Notes: generated from the letters alone by a model not told the origin. A DNA stretch of 64,000 nucleotides from Odontocerum albicorne (GCA_949825065.1 OX463859.1:7354217-7418216); one strand, 5' to 3'; shown: positions 1 to 11,572, counted from the first letter of the stretch. Translations and numbers: made by a program.

Positions 1-117
1 TTGGAGGGTTTTTTCACGTTCTTCGACGTGAAGTCAGGATATGTTTGTTCTGGGATGGGTATTGAAAGAAATCTTGAATCTCTTGTTCTGCACCCGTTGA
101 ATCTTCAGGTGGCAGAA

Positions 118-271
118 ATTTTACACATGTATAGGAAGAATGAATGAACGAAGAAAGTTTGCACATGTATACGTAGGATGATTGGACGAAGAAAGTTTGC
201 ACACATATAGGTAGGATGAATGAACGAAGAAATTTTGCACATGTATAGGAAGGATGAATGAACGAAGAAAG
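118..271. repeat. 38-bp tandem repeat, four copies
   Basis: Four head-to-tail copies of a ~38-bp unit built on GCACATGTATAGGAAGGATG and ending AACGAAGAAA; the landmark GCACA recurs at about 161, 199 and 237. No coding meaning seen. Confidence 0.85.
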
Positions 272-495
272 ACTAACATAAATATACATATAACTAAAAT
301 AAATGTATATTTGACGTATTTATTACTTTAAAGCAATTTCTTTCAATTAAACAGGTTTTATTTCATAATTATTAATGGTTTCCATGACCTTGTTTGGAGA
401 TATTTTAAGAAATTATATTTGAGATGTTTAGAGCACGTAAAACGAATAAATGAAAAAGTATTAATAAATGAAATGTACTCGTATAGTGCAAAGTT

Positions 496-593
496 GTTGT
501 GTGATGAATGTGCGAACCGAAACATTTATACATATTAAAAATTCTAAGTGTTGTGTGATGGATGTGCGAACCGAAACATTTATACATATTTAA
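496..593. repeat. two-copy ~56-bp direct repeat
   Basis: The block GTTGTGTGATGRATGTGCGA, running on through ACCGAAACATTTATACATATT, occurs twice, 56 bp apart. Spurious reading frames arise across it. Confidence 0.8.
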
Positions 594-1039
594 ATAAGAT
601 AAAAAAACATTCAAAAATACTGTTACTTCTCCAAATAAATGTTCATGAAATTTAAGATGTTTTTAATTTTTTTTTTAATTAATATTCATCCACAGAATCA
701 TCGTCAAATTATTTTAACGTGTTTCTTTTCTACAAAATTTAAATTTCTCTGCGTGGAAATAAATTTGCAAACGGCAAACCACTGTTTTGACTTTGGTCAT
801 AATTCAAATTTGACCCCGAGTCCTGTACATACATACTCATGCTATTATCAGTAATGAAATAAATTAGTTTTATTTAAATTATTCAAGCAGTGCTTTTATA
901 ATACAAATGAATTATTAACTATAAGGGCAATAAAGACACAATATTATAAATAACCTAAAATTCGCTACATCCGGGATCTTAATTGGTTACCTGTCTTTGA
1001 CCCGGGTTCCCCGCAACCTCCGGGTCAAAGAAAAAGAAG
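594..1039. other. no gene seen
   Basis: AT-rich DNA without a supported gene. At 980-1030 a short GC-rich patch has TTTGACCCGGG facing CCGGGTCAAAG, possibly a scrap of a SINE. Confidence 0.5.
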
Positions 1040-1244
1040 TTTATCAGATGTATGAGATATGAAATTTGATTACTTGATATCTCTCATACATCTGATAAAA
1101 GCCCTTTAAAAGTTTATCAGATGTATGAGATATGAAATTTGATTACTTGATATCTCTAATACGAGTACATCTGATAAAAGCCATTTAAAATTTAATCAAA
1201 TGTATGAGATATGCTTACTTGACATATCTCATACAACTGATAAA
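1040..1244. repeat. three tandem hairpin repeats
   Basis: Three head-to-tail units (about 1040-1100, 1113-1179, 1191-1244). Each is an inverted repeat: TTTATCAGATGTATGAGATAT faces its complement across a 13-16 nt spacer. Unit 2 has the extra hexamer ACGAGT relative to unit 1. The third unit is shorter and more diverged. Confidence 0.9.
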
Positions 1245-1821
1245 ATTAATCACATTGTTTAAATAATAAGGCTCCTTGCGAAAACCTGTATCTTTAATCT
1301 CTTTATATAACTTTAAAAAACCGAATAACTTATTCATTCCAATGAAAGTTTACTCGTGTTTCACTCAGCGTGATTGTACATAAGTTAACAAAACAATTAA
1401 ACTTCTCCAAGTTAATTTCTAAGTTATTAATTGCATGAGAAATCAACACCTTTCCAACAAAACTTTCCTTTTCCCCCTGAAACAGAATTCCCTAATTCCT
1501 CAAGAAAGCATCTTGTTCGTTTTAATATAAATTTTATTCTAAATTACTTAAAAATGTAGCCTTAAGTAATGTTCGTAATTATGATAAATAAGTAATGAAA
1601 ATGGATAGATGGATGGATTTTAGTAGATATGCGAAGAAGTACTCAATCTAAAGACTACACCTACTATCTTTCTATTTCTAACACAGTAAAAATATGTTGC
1701 TACCCCTTGTTTTTATTACTGTCTATAATATAATTAAAGTTATCTTTATAAAAATATCAATTTATCTTTATAGATATTTTATTTTTTATTCAAACAGGTA
1801 TTATATTCCTGTCAATTCAAT
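1245..1821. other. no gene seen
   Basis: AT-rich sequence with no ORF of interest, no terminal repeats and no resemblance to other parts of the window that I can find. Confidence 0.5.
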
Positions 1822-1985
1822 AAACCGACCTCCGTGATCTTATTGGAAGCCGCTTGTCTTTCAATCAAGTAGTAACGGGTGTGTTTCCCGTTGGTGCTTA
1901 CATTATTTAAAATAGGTTTAAGTTTGGTTTTCACTTAAAATTTATTTAAAGATCTTTCTAGTCAGTTGGAAGAGGTTTCCACAAC
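1822..1985 (+). mobile_element. SINE-1 copy, degenerate
   Basis: The head CGACCTCCGTGATCTTATTGG matches the tRNA-like SINE-1 head (GACCTCCGTGGCCTAGTTGG in better copies). The tail ATCTTTCTAGTCAGTTGGAA matches the shared SINE-1/LINE-E 3' end. The B-box region is decayed. Confidence 0.6.
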
Positions 1986-2138
1986 GCAATACACCCGTCA
2001 AATGTCACTATTTACAACGAGTGTTATACAATGCAGTGCTAAAATTAGTAAATCATCCTTTTTACAGCCATTTTCCAATGTGTTTTGTTTCAATCATTTA
2101 TACATTTATTGAAAACTTTTCGGCTGACAGTTATTGAT

Positions 2139-2580
2139 TGACCCGCACTCCTCTATGGCTCCGAATGCTGAACGATGTATAACTCTTACTCCAGGCAACT
2201 AGAAACTGCTGAAATGCGCATGCTAAGATGGTCAACTAGTGTGTCCCTAAGAGACAAAATAAAAAGCTCACGCATTCGTGGAAGCCTAGGTGTTACAGAC
2301 ATCAACAGCAAGATGGAGGAGAGGCGATTGAGATGGTATGGGCACGTTGGACGCAGAGCACCTGATCACATTGTGAACCAGGCAATCTCCATGGATCTTC
2401 CTCGAATAACAACCAGAGGAAGACCAAAGAATTCATGGGTGGTGCAAAAAGATAACCTGATGCAAAGGCACAGCCTGGGGGACGTAGTCCGGGACAGAAG
2501 AGCGTACAACCTGAGGACGAGGAGAGCTGACCCAAACAGTCCTCGCAGACAGTGAGTTGGTGATGCAGCCAGAGAGAAGA
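2139..2580 (+). mobile_element. LINE-B 3' fragment with 10-bp target duplication
   Basis: A 5'-truncated non-LTR retrotransposon. The reading frame 2175-2555 encodes the C-terminal end of a LINE reverse-transcriptase polyprotein. It has a thumb-like segment, then RRLRWYGHVGRRAPDH and GRPKNSWVVQKDNL (a pattern typical of the C-terminus of insect endonuclease/RT LINEs), and it ends DPNSPRRQ. The catalytic RT motifs lie upstream and are missing. The 3' end is a short GAA-rich tail. AGTTATTGAT stands on both sides (2129-2138 and 2581-2590), which is the signature of target-primed insertion. Four further LINE-B copies occur in the window. The piece is not a functional gene. Confidence 0.85.
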
Positions 2581-2590
2581 AGTTATTGAT

Positions 2591-2972
2591 GGAACTCCAT
2601 AACATAGAACTTTTCAGTTCGATTCCCCCTCTAGGCTGTTATAGGGGACAAAATTAACCACCATCCAGTGCAAACTAGATTTTTTGCGCGACGTCACGGA
2701 ATGTCGAAGAAGGGGAACTACACAAATGAACTCTTCCTCCGGTGGTCACTCAACTGAGTGTGAAACGTATAGTAGCGGCAACTAACTGAAGATCCGTCAT
2801 CACCAGAAAAGAAAAATACTCGCAATGCAGTAAATATACTTTAAAAACTTATGTATAGAACCTTAATCAATACTTTTATTCAATGTTCATCGTTTGGGAG
2901 GATTTACACCTGTATATACAATTTCTTGCACTAAGAAAATATTCTGCCGTCTTGTATAGAGCGCCACACTGC
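2591..2972. other. no gene seen
   Basis: Non-repetitive by eye, somewhat GC-richer than its surroundings around 2640-2800; no element recognised. Confidence 0.45.
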
Positions 2973-3348
2973 CGTCATACGCAAAAACGCAGCTAACGGG
3001 AAAAAAAAAGAAATTTAACTAAGTATGAGGCAATATTCCATATCAAATTCTGAACCATAATCCATAAAAAAATACAGAAAACCATTTATTTCAACCCAAA
3101 AATCGACATAATGTCTTGTTTAATTTTACAAAATACTAGGTTTTTCTAAGCAAAAAACAATAAAATGTGATTCATAAGCAAAAAAACCAGTAAGTGTCTA
3201 TGCGTTTGCTACGTTTTTGCTTATGAATCACATTTTACAGCTTTTTTGTTTATGAATCACGACATTTTTAAGCAGCGATGAAAAACATAAAAGTGCAGTT
3301 TTCTCAAAACTTAACTTTTGCCATTAGCTGCGTTTTTGCTTATGATGG
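2973..3348. mobile_element. foldback element FB-2
   Basis: The ends are inverted: TGCCGTCATACGCAAAAACG at the left and the complement-like GTTTTTGCTTATGATGGCA at the right. A second internal hairpin lies at about 3165-3240 (TGATTCATAAGCAAAAA facing TTTTTGCTTATGAATCA). There is no coding capacity, so it looks like a non-autonomous DNA element. The target duplication is unclear. Confidence 0.7.
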
Positions 3349-3916
3349 CAGCGACAATAAGGATGTGATAAGATATTTATCCTGAATAAAACTTAAGAAT
3401 TTTCCAAATATTGACCCCGTAATTCCTGGAAGAAAACTTGTTTTCAGAAACCTTCTGAAATCGAAACAAAATCCCCTGGGTGAAAGTTAAGGGTTCTATA
3501 AAATAGGTCAGACCTGATGAATCTGTTTGTATCCCCTCGTGTTTATACATTATTTGCAGGTTTCAGTTACTTGTACCAAGAATTAAAAATGAATTCCTGA
3601 GGGAAAATAGGGACTTTTGTAATTCACGCCTACAGATGAATAAAATGTAACAAGGTGACTCTTTGACAGGAAAGATGGAGGAGGGGGGAGCTTTAGGAGG
3701 TTACTAAATATGCATATCAGTGATGTAGCGAGAAAGAGACAGGGGGACAATTGTTTTCGGGCGGAAGGATAAGGGGGACGTAAAAGTTTTATACTTTTGA
3801 AAACTTTTCCTTAATTTTCCCACGTCCTGTCGGCGTCTACTCTTTTTTTTTTCATAAAATTCCAACAATGTATGTTGTTTTTACTTTCGCTTGCACTGGA
3901 TATGAAAAATACATAC
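3349..3916. other. no gene seen
   Basis: No recognisable element. A purine-rich stretch (GGAGGAGGGGGG) lies at about 3675. Confidence 0.45.
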
Positions 3917-4872
3917 ATATCATCACGCCATTTCTCTCTCGGGGTAGGTAGAGAGAACAGAAAGCTAGACTTTTCTATATCGACACACATTTATAACCTT
4001 CTCATAAAACTTGTACGATTTCTCTTAATTTCTACGTTTCCTTCTTTCAATATATTATTTACCTGAACCAACCACACATTCTTTGGTCTACCCTCTCACA
4101 CACCTTCCACTCGAATTTGAACTATATTCATGTAGTTTGTAAGTCTTTTTTTCTTTCACTAGTTCTGTTATATAGTATCACCCCGAGAATTATTCTCAAT
4201 GCATGCATTTTTATAGCGTTTATTCGACTCTCATCAGTCATTTTCCACGTCGTCGTTTCACTCATATGCATCAAAGTTGGCACCAAATACTATTATGGAA
4301 TAATATTACCTTATAAGATTTCTCTCCGGTTCCAGTATTTATGTTTTAGTGCCCCATGGACTTTGTTTCCTAACGCTACACGTGGTTCGATTTCCCTCTA
4401 AACTCTTCCTGCATCATAGAAAATACTAATAAATCTTCCTGCATCATAGAAAATACTAAGAAAATACAAGTAAATATCAGAAATTCTCAACTTGTTCCAA
4501 TTTTTCATTATTTACCCATTTACTTTCCTCGTCACATTTTTTTCGCCATAACCTCGAATTACGCAACATTCACTTTCAGATCTTTTTCTTTGCATCTCTC
4601 GTACAATTTGCTAATCGAATTTGCAATTCATTTTCACTCTCCTCCAACAATACCATGTCATTAGCATACAGTAATTCACATACATTCCTGTTCGATATCT
4701 GTATGCCATCCATTGTCATTCGTAGTTCCTTCACACATAAATATATATAAATATTGAACAACCATGGTGACATAATATATTCTAGTTTCAAATTTTCCTA
4801 AGTATTAAGCCGCTCTTTCAAGGCACGGTTTACTCTCATACATGCTCTACTTTCGGCATACAATGACGCAGT
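3917..4872 (-). mobile_element. LINE-F 3' part with RT active-site remnant
   Basis: Minus-strand fragment of a LINE. The frame 4576-4791 reads IMSPWLFNIYIYL, then ELLYANDMVLLEESENELQ. This is the finger/palm block of a reverse transcriptase whose catalytic YADD box has become YAND, so the copy is dead. Further downstream (toward 4200) it contains the conserved LINE-F stretch seen again at 15110-15290 and 63840-64000. The 3' end near 3917-3960 has the family hallmark: on the minus strand CTACCCCGA followed by a GCGTGATG-type end. Stops and shifts break the frame. Confidence 0.75.
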
Positions 4873-5055
4873 AACAAAACAATATAATGTTAAAAAAGAG
4901 TATTTTTCTGTGTGATGTATGCTTAAACAAAATTACATAATGTAAAAAAGGAATACTGTATGATATATGCAAAAACAAAATAATATTATCTAAAAAAGGA
5001 ATATTAGACTGTGTGATGTATGGTATACAAAAATAAAATAACATAATGTACAGTA
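4873..5055. repeat. ~57-bp tandem repeat, about three copies
   Basis: Imperfect copies of a unit containing AAAACAAAATAACATAATGT, AAAAAAGGAATA and TGTGTGATGTATG. It lies directly upstream (on the minus strand) of the LINE-F fragment. Confidence 0.65.
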
Positions 5056-5683
5056 AAATTATGTACAGGCATTGCCTTGACAGTTGGGCTTCTACTTTAT
5101 TCCCAAACGACTTCACTATGTGCAACGGAGAACGGTTCTTGTAACATATCTTGTCCCCAAGAGTACAAAACCTTCGCTACGCCACTGAGACATATGAGTG
5201 AATAACTTATGTAAATGTTGAAGGTGTGATGAGTTTCTTATTTATTCATCCATGGTATAATGTACCAAAATTGAAAAAAATAATTAAGTAGTGAGTGTTT
5301 CATTTATTACAAAAGATAAATAAAATAATCACGTGAACATCAAATAAAAAGAAACATTATTCAAATAACACATAAGAATTCAAATACTCGTACACAGGGT
5401 GAAATTTGTTTAAAATTTTAACGACATACTGTTATTAATACGATAGTGCGCAGTCTCAAGGTGGACAGTCTGACCGCACCATACCGAGCGTCACTCTTGA
5501 TATTCATGCAGAATTAAAGAACATCATCTTATCGTGTAGTTCATGAGTGAGCATTGTGACTCTCATGTTAGTCTCTGACGACTCCTTTTCATCCATCCCT
5601 ACACTATGCAGGTCAATGGGTAATACAACAAAATCGGCACTAAAAAACTGTCAGGAACTATCATCTTAGCAGATTTTGATATT
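5056..5683. other. no gene seen
   Basis: No element recognised. One TACTCGTA octamer lies at 5385. Confidence 0.45.
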
Positions 5684-6293
5684 AATTTATTGCAAATACA
5701 ATCTGGTGGGCTTATTGCCAGTCGGCAATCTCTTCCAGTCAACCAGACAAAAGTAAATTAAGCAAGTTACATGGTCGCAAAAATCATTCAAATGACTATC
5801 CATCCCCACGAAATCCATGAACACATACTTGAGCATATACCCACAAACCCCACAAAGACGGACAATCACCCTAACATTCCCTTTCATACAATGTGAGATA
5901 TCATCAATCAAAGGAAAATGAAGGGATGGTGGAGAAGAAAGGAAAAAATCAGGAATGAAGTATGTAATATTAATTACTAAAAATTAAGAGTTTTTACAGT
6001 CGCTTCTCAAAGCATGCCAAGGACGGAGCGAATCTAACATTGGTTTGTAACTGATTCCAGAATCTCACTGCACGGACAATTTAGAACGGTGAACTGGAAA
6101 AGGTAATAAACAATCTCTGTTTGAGCGTTGCGCTAGTCCATGATCGGAAAGGCACTGAAATTTTTTGACGAGATAAGAGAGGGTGGCGAGTCAGTTAAGG
6201 ATATTACACAATAGAGACAGTATGTGAATTTGGCGTCTATTTCTAACGTTCAACCAGTTCATTACCTTCTGGTATGAAGTGATATGATCGTAT
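5684..6293 (-). mobile_element. LINE-E 3' end
   Basis: Reverse copy of the LINE-E 3' portion (compare 37165-37712 and 49055-49655). On the minus strand it runs from a decayed coding end, recognisable by its match to the SLWNQL-type C-terminus, through a 3' UTR with GATGATATCTCAC, to the tail GGCAATAAGCCCACCAGATT. That tail is shared with SINE-1. It is truncated at its 5' end, and the frame 5687-5911 is not a gene. Confidence 0.8.
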
Positions 6294-6313
6294 TAGGTTA
6301 TAAATAAATGATA

Positions 6314-6607
6314 TGTTGTTTATAGTTAAGGCATTAACGTTGTGGAGGTTTAAAGACATTGTAATTTATTTTTATTAAACACTGTTTATTCCACTTTTTT
6401 GTAACGGTATAACCCTACCGGTTTCAAGGCTTTCACCTCATCTTCAGGGGAGCACAAACAAGACTAAATTATGTTCGAACTGGTACCGATATAACAGAAT
6501 TTAGTCTTGTGTGTGCTTCCCTGATGAAGAGGGGAAAGCCTTGAAACTGGTAGGGTTACACCGTTACAAAAAAGTGGAATAAACAGTGTTTAATAAAAAT
6601 AAATTAC
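6314..6607. mobile_element. foldback element FB-1, inverted dimer with 12-bp target duplication
   Basis: The left arm begins TGTTGTTTATAGTTAAGGC. The right arm is an inverted, shorter copy ending AATAAATTAC. Both arms carry CTGATGA or CTGAAGA, a small AGG/CCT stem, GAAAC and a CGGTA/TACCG stem. AAATAAATGATA flanks both sides (6302-6313 and 6608-6619). No ORF. The long direct repeat argues against a classical TA-inserting MITE and suggests copying through RNA. Confidence 0.8.
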
Positions 6608-6750
6608 AAATAAATGATACTGTCTAATTCACGTATGTATGTTTTAATGCTCCATTGAGCTTATTTCCTATCGCTACAGACCGTTCGATATTGCTCGTAG
6701 CTCTAACAGTATCTGAGAAAATACTTGGTTTTATTCTTATTATCTTTCTA

Positions 6751-6965
6751 TAGTTCGGAAATTCTAGGATGAGTCCTGTGACAGTTCACAAATTTGCCCC
6801 AATACAACCTTGTAACGATGTTCAGTAATTTTAATTATTTTATCAACTTTAATATAAGCCTCAATTCTAATAAATAGCAAGTTATTTAAGTAAATACATT
6901 ACATAAGGTTGTATTGAGGCAAATTTGTGAGCTGTCACAGGACTCATCCTAGAATTTCCAAACTA
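6751..6965. mobile_element. foldback MITE FB-3 at TA
   Basis: Two near-perfect ~65-70-bp inverted arms (TAGTTCGGAAATTCTAGGAT at the left, its complement at the right) around a ~80-bp AT-rich centre. TA flanks at 6749-6750 and 6966-6967. Non-coding; probably a Tc1/mariner-type MITE. Confidence 0.8.
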
Positions 6966-6967
6966 TA

Positions 6968-7673
6968 TTAACACTTTTTTATATTATCATGACTTAAGAA
7001 TTCGAAATATTTAGTCTAAGAACCTTAATTACCAGAATGTGTGTATTTAAAATATTATCATGTTTTTTAAACAGAAATAATACATACACCAGTGTTATAA
7101 TTCTTAAATTTTAATGGGATTTTAATTTTCACCTTCACAACTTTAAAACCTTTCTCTTCAAATATATTTTATACGTATTAAATGTTTACGCCATCCGTCC
7201 TATAAAAAATATTTATCAAAATGGTTTTTAGACGTCCGAAAAACATTTCCTTTTCAATAAAAAATCATAAAAACGTAAAACAAACTCTCGTAACGAGTTT
7301 TTAATATTTATAGATTCGCGAGCTCTGCGCTTAATTGTTATTTTTTTCTCTTTTTGTAAAACACTTGTTTTAAAAAAACCCTCCACAGGTCGTTAAAAAA
7401 CAAACTACACACATTATTTTTTTTTGAAGACTTCAATATTTTTTGCGTACAATTTATAAGGTTATTCGACTTCTAAAAAACATTTAAATTGATAGTAGTA
7501 CATATAAGAATAATATTAATCAAATAAATGTTGATTAACGCATTGATGGAACAACTAAATCGTTCAACTTTTTTTCCTATGAAATCTAAAATGTGTTCCA
7601 CTATTGCGTTAGTCTACTTGAAAGAATTTCTGTAATATTTCATAATAAACATTAATATGTTGAACTTAAATTA
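6968..7673. other. no gene seen
   Basis: Very AT-rich DNA with homopolymer runs and no recognised element. Confidence 0.5.
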
Positions 7674-8520
7674 TGATGCTATTAATTTTGAGAATATCCA
7701 AGGATTTTTTCAAAAAAGAAATTGTTTAATTTAATATATAATAATTATTTTTGATATTATAGTGTATGGCTCGGAAACATGGACGCTGAGGGTTCATATT
7801 ATGAATCGGTTGGAAGCGTTCGAGACGTGGTTGCACAGGAGAATGCTTCGTATACCGTGGACTGATATGATCACCATTCGGAGGTCTTGAAGAGAGCTAA
7901 TTGCCGTAGACAGCTGCTGACAGATATTAAGGTCCGCAAGATATCCTATCTGGGTCACATTTTACGTGGATACTGCTGGGCAAGATCGAGGGGCTGCGTG
8001 GTCCTGATAGAAGTCAAACATCTTGGCTGCGCCATATAATAGACTGGACGGGGATGAGGCGTGTAGTGGACCTGTTCCGGGTTGCGCAAGATAGATAAGC
8101 CTTTGCCAGAGTGATTGCCAACGTCGGGGGGGACCTGATAGGGCACGACAAGAAGAAGACAAAAAGATGGTATTATTAAGAGGATATCCAGATTTTTTTC
8201 TAAAAAGATATATTGTTTTCTTCACTAGTACGTAGTCAGGTTCGTTCAATATGTAATAATTATTCTAACTGTGGTATTATTTTGAGGACTTTTTAAAAAA
8301 AAATCCAAGGATTTTTTAAAAAAGACATTGTTAATATTAGACCAAGATTTTTTTCAAAAAATACATATTGTATACTTCACTAGTACGTAGACAGCTTCAA
8401 TATATAATAATTATTCTTACTTTGATATTATTTTGAAGATAAACCCAAGATTTTTTTCAAAAAAAACATGTTGTATACTTCACTTGTACTTTGTCAGTTT
8501 CAATGTAAAATAATTGCTCT
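7674..8520. repeat. ~100-bp tandem array split by LINE-A
   Basis: Imperfect units built from GATATTATTTTGAGGATA, CCAAGATTTTTTTCAAAAAA, CTTCACTAGTACGTAGACAG and ATATAATAATTATTCTTAC. One partial unit lies left of 7763. The rest (about 8165, 8271, 8341 and 8421) lie right of the LINE-A insertion. Confidence 0.75.
7763..8153 (+). pseudogene. LINE-A 3' fragment, frameshifted
   Basis: The plus strand begins with YGSETWTLRVHIMNRLEAFE and LHRRMLRIPWTDMI. This is the C-terminal part of the same polyprotein that is intact at 8703-9443. A small deletion near 7875 shifts the frame and stops follow. It ends in a GAAGAAGA tail. It sits inside the ~100-bp tandem array. Confidence 0.8.
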
Positions 8521-8702
8521 TTCGTTGACAAGCGCGGTTAAAAGGGGCAGGATAAGTTTTTGAGTTTTATTAACTTGAATTGGACATTCCTACAATTTAC
8601 TATAATTATAAAATCTCTAACGAACATTGAATTTATTATATCTGAGCAAAACACCAATATAAATCAATCCAACAAACTGCCTCTTTCAAACCATGGTCTT
8701 CT

Positions 8703-9443
8703 TCTTCTTCTAAGTGCCCTGTCGGGTCCCCCCAACGTTGGCGATCACTTCGGCGAATCCGTCTCGGTCCTGAGCCGCCCGGAACAGTTCCTCTGCACTC
8801 CGGATGCCGGTCCACTCCCTCACATTCCGCAGCCAGGACATCTGTCTTCTTCCGGGCCCCCGGTGTCCCTCGATTTTCCCTTTCAATATAAGCTGGAGCA
8901 AGTGGTACTTCTCTCCACGCAGCACGTGACCCAGATATGAAATCTTTCTAACTTTTATAGTAGACAACAACTCCCTGTCAGCTCTAGCTCGCCTCAGGAC
9001 TTCGGTATTTGTCACCATGTCTGTCCAGGGAATTTTGAGCATTCGACGATGCAACCACATTTCAAATGCTTCCAGTCTGTTCATTGCCTGGACTTTCAAG
9101 GTCCATGTTTCACAACCGTACAATAAAACAGACCACACATAGCATCTAATCATCCTCTGACGGAGTTTCAAATTTAAGTTGTCATCACAGAAGAGCGACT
9201 TCATTTTATTAAATGCAGTTCTTGCTGCCTCAATTCTGCACCTGATTTCCACATCCGGGTCGAGAGACTGCGTGAGTATGTTGCCGAGGTATCTGAATTT
9301 CTCCACCCTTTCGACGCTACGGCCGTTCAAACGCAACACTGACCCACTGTAATCCAACCGCCCGAATGTCATCCACTTGGTTTTACTGACATTTATTGTA
9401 AGACCCACTCTTTCACCGGACTCGTCAACAAGATTAAGAAGGT
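8703..9443 (-). CDS. LINE-A reverse-transcriptase C-terminal ORF (truncated element)
   Basis: An open frame on the minus strand runs from 9443 to 8710, with the first Met at 9408 (232 residues). It is the C-terminal third of a non-LTR retrotransposon polyprotein. GLTINVSKTKWMTFG and FRYLGNILT are the end of the palm/thumb, and LLYGCETWTLK is the usual LINE thumb motif. It continues with MNRLEAFEMWLHRRMLKIPW, YLGHVLRGEKY and RGPGRRQMSWLRN, then an end rich in R and G. The endonuclease and the YADD part of the RT are missing by 5' truncation, so this cannot transpose by itself. The 3' end is a GAA-repeat tail (CTTCTTCTTCTTC on the plus strand). The clade is probably RTE-like but not certain. 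The open frame over ~730 bp suggests a recent insertion. Confidence 0.85.
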
Positions 9444-9805
9444 CTTAATACGAGTATAATAAAAATGGATACGATGGAAGTGTCTGTTATGTATCGTTTG
9501 CGGACGGGCCACTGCGTGGTGGCTAATCACCTTTATAGAATGGGTGCTGTGGAGAATCCCGGCTGCGAGTGTGGTCTGGATGATGAAACTATAAACCATG
9601 TATTTTATGGTTGTTCTTTGCTTTATCGATAGTTTTACCACTTCCAATGAATGTTGCGTTTTCTTCTTTATACGTGGAACTTTTCCACCTGTAGAACGAT
9701 TGTTCAATTTTTTAAGCTTAACCAGTTAAAACTTTAAATTGTCTAGAATCGTCATTTGTTTTTGAATTTGATTTTATTATATTGACTAAAACAATTGCGC
9801 AATGT
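9444..9805 (+). mobile_element. LINE-D C-terminal end
   Basis: Plus-strand frame from about 9463 reads DTMEVSVMYRLRTGHCVVANHLYRMG, then NPGCECGLDDETINHVFYGC. This is the Cys/His-bearing tail that follows the RNase H or RT in jockey/I-type LINEs (pattern C-x-C-x8-H-x4-C). It is followed by a 3' UTR that matches 25390-25495 and then the 36-bp array. Its left side abuts the 5' end of the LINE-A copy. Confidence 0.75.
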
Positions 9806-10025
9806 CTTGAATTTACACAAATCATCCTAATTTAGGTGGATTGCCTATTTACACAAATCATCCTAATTTAGGTGGATTGCCTATTTACACAAATCATCCT
9901 AATTTAGGTGGATTGCCTATTTACACAAATCATCCTAATTTAGGTGGATTGCCTATTTACACAAATCATCCTAATTTAGGTGGATTGCATATTTACACAA
10001 ATCATCCTAATTTAGGTGGATCGCC
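9806..10025. repeat. 36-bp tandem array, six copies, tail of LINE-D
   Basis: Six almost identical 36-bp units centred on ACACAAATCATCCTAATTTA and GGTGGATTGCC, then CGCCATT and a short poly-A (10027-10038). The period is a multiple of three, so one frame reads IYTNHPNLGGLP repeatedly; I regard that as chance. At 25987-26030 the other LINE-D copy has one such unit followed by poly-A. Confidence 0.85.
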
Positions 10026-10040
10026 ATTAAAAAAAAAAGA

Positions 10041-11126
10041 ACAATACTTGATCATTTATTTTTTTTACATAAAATCACCAATCCACAATTTTTTTTATTT
10101 TAGAGTTCCTTTAGTACATCGTTTCGCAATGTGGGCGCTACCATCCTCCTGTGGACGATGGAAATGTCTAGAGGGGGCGTTGCTGACCCTAGGAGCAGAG
10201 CAACACTTATCCATTTGATTATATAGATACACACTCATGCATCGTCGCAAGGCTCCCACCTAGTATCCCACCGTTCTTAAATTTTGTTCCATAGGTTGTA
10301 TAATGTAGGGGTTGCTTTATTTGCCAAGGAAACGTACATTGTAAAATGCAAGTTATAACCAATCGATCTAAAAAACATGACGACAGGTTCTAACAAGCGA
10401 GTGTTAACTACTGATGTTATCTATAAAAACATTTTTTTTTGCGTTGTTTGTAACAAAATTACTTTAGTTTTATCATAGACAATAGAGAAAAGTTTTGCTC
10501 TTTAATAATACAAACGATACAAATTGTATCGATACGATAAAAACTCAATTCTGTCTTTTCTTCCCACCATTGATAGTCAAGTTTCATTCATGAATAACTA
10601 ATGCTTTGCGCTCGAAAACACACTATGTACACCTTACGAAGTAAACCCACGGATAGCTAGTTGGTGACCTCTGCCCTTTTCACTTTGAGATTGGCTGAAT
10701 ATGCGTTGGTTTTCCTGCTATAATAAAACCTCCACGTCACACACTGTCAATATTCATGTCAATTCAGTGGTTAGAAACAATATATCCAAATACTAAAAGG
10801 TTTTCATTCACAGTGTTTTTTGAAGCCTTAATATTTTATTCATCTTATTATCTCTAGGTGTATTTTGGAGTGATTTGCCCTTTTAGATGTAATAGGCTTT
10901 AATTCATTCATTTGACATCCTTCGACTTATCCGAATTCGTGCTTTAGACATACTGAAGAGCGTGGTAGCGAGACAACATTATCATCGGCATCACTAACTT
11001 AGTATTCGTGTTTAGGGCGGATTTCGTAGTTCGTAACCGCAAGTGTTGGTAATACTACCGCACATGAAAACGCAACAACAACCGCATACATCTAACGAAT
11101 GAAAATATTATTATCAAACAAACTTT
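10041..11126. other. no gene seen
   Basis: About 1.1 kb with no supported ORF, terminal repeat or similarity to the rest of the window. Confidence 0.45.
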
Positions 11127-11195
11127 TTAACCAGACTCAAAACTGAATCCCAAGCGTCTTATCACTAGGCCACTGTGACTAGACAACCTCTCGTG
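11127..11195 (-). mobile_element. SINE head fragment
   Basis: The minus strand has CACAGTGGCCTAGTGATAAG followed by ACGCTTGG. This is the A-box region of SINE-1, with little else preserved. Confidence 0.4.
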
Positions 11196-11479
11196 ATCGA
11201 GAATAATTGTCATCTTGTGTATGGAAAACGTTTGTGCAAACTGTTGTACATTAGCAAGCACAGAGTCTTGACAGATCAAATCCAACGTTTCAATAGCCAA
11301 GGCATATATTTCCAAGACAGTTTGTAGGTTTAATTTACTGTAGCTCATTAATGGGCAGTGTTTTATTTAAGTAGCGCTATTTTCGTGTTGTTTTTTCAAT
11401 AACGATAAAATAATTTATGATTTGTTGCATATAAGGTTGAGAAAAACCTAAATTCTAATGTAAAACGGTTAAATAATAA

Positions 11480-11572
11480 AACCGGTCAAAAAAGTGAATC
11501 CATCACGAATCGAATCTGAGGCGCCGGCTTACTAAGCTTGAATTTTAACCGTTAGACCACGGTCGTACAATT
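11480..11572 (-). mobile_element. SINE-2 copy
   Basis: The minus strand shows a tRNA-like head CGTGGTCTAACGGTTAAAAT and the B-box-like GATTCGATTCG. It matches the SINE-2 copy at 21035. Confidence 0.65.

Noticed and set aside
14..289. 91-codon minus-strand frame
   Set aside because: It runs through the 38-bp tandem repeat and shows only its repeated translation.
6314..6607. Definite hammerhead ribozyme
   Set aside because: Core-like words and two stems are present, but no stem I pairing could be found by eye; kept only as a hypothesis under FB-1.
8560..8940. 126-codon plus-strand frame
   Set aside because: Antisense shadow of the LINE-A ORF.
9806..10025. CRISPR-like array
   Set aside because: Units are contiguous and identical throughout with no unique spacers, and the DNA is eukaryotic.
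9841..10218. Repetitive protein (IYTNHPNLGGLP repeated)
   Set aside because: The 36-bp period simply keeps one frame open; the array is the 3' tail of LINE-D, non-coding in the sister copy.
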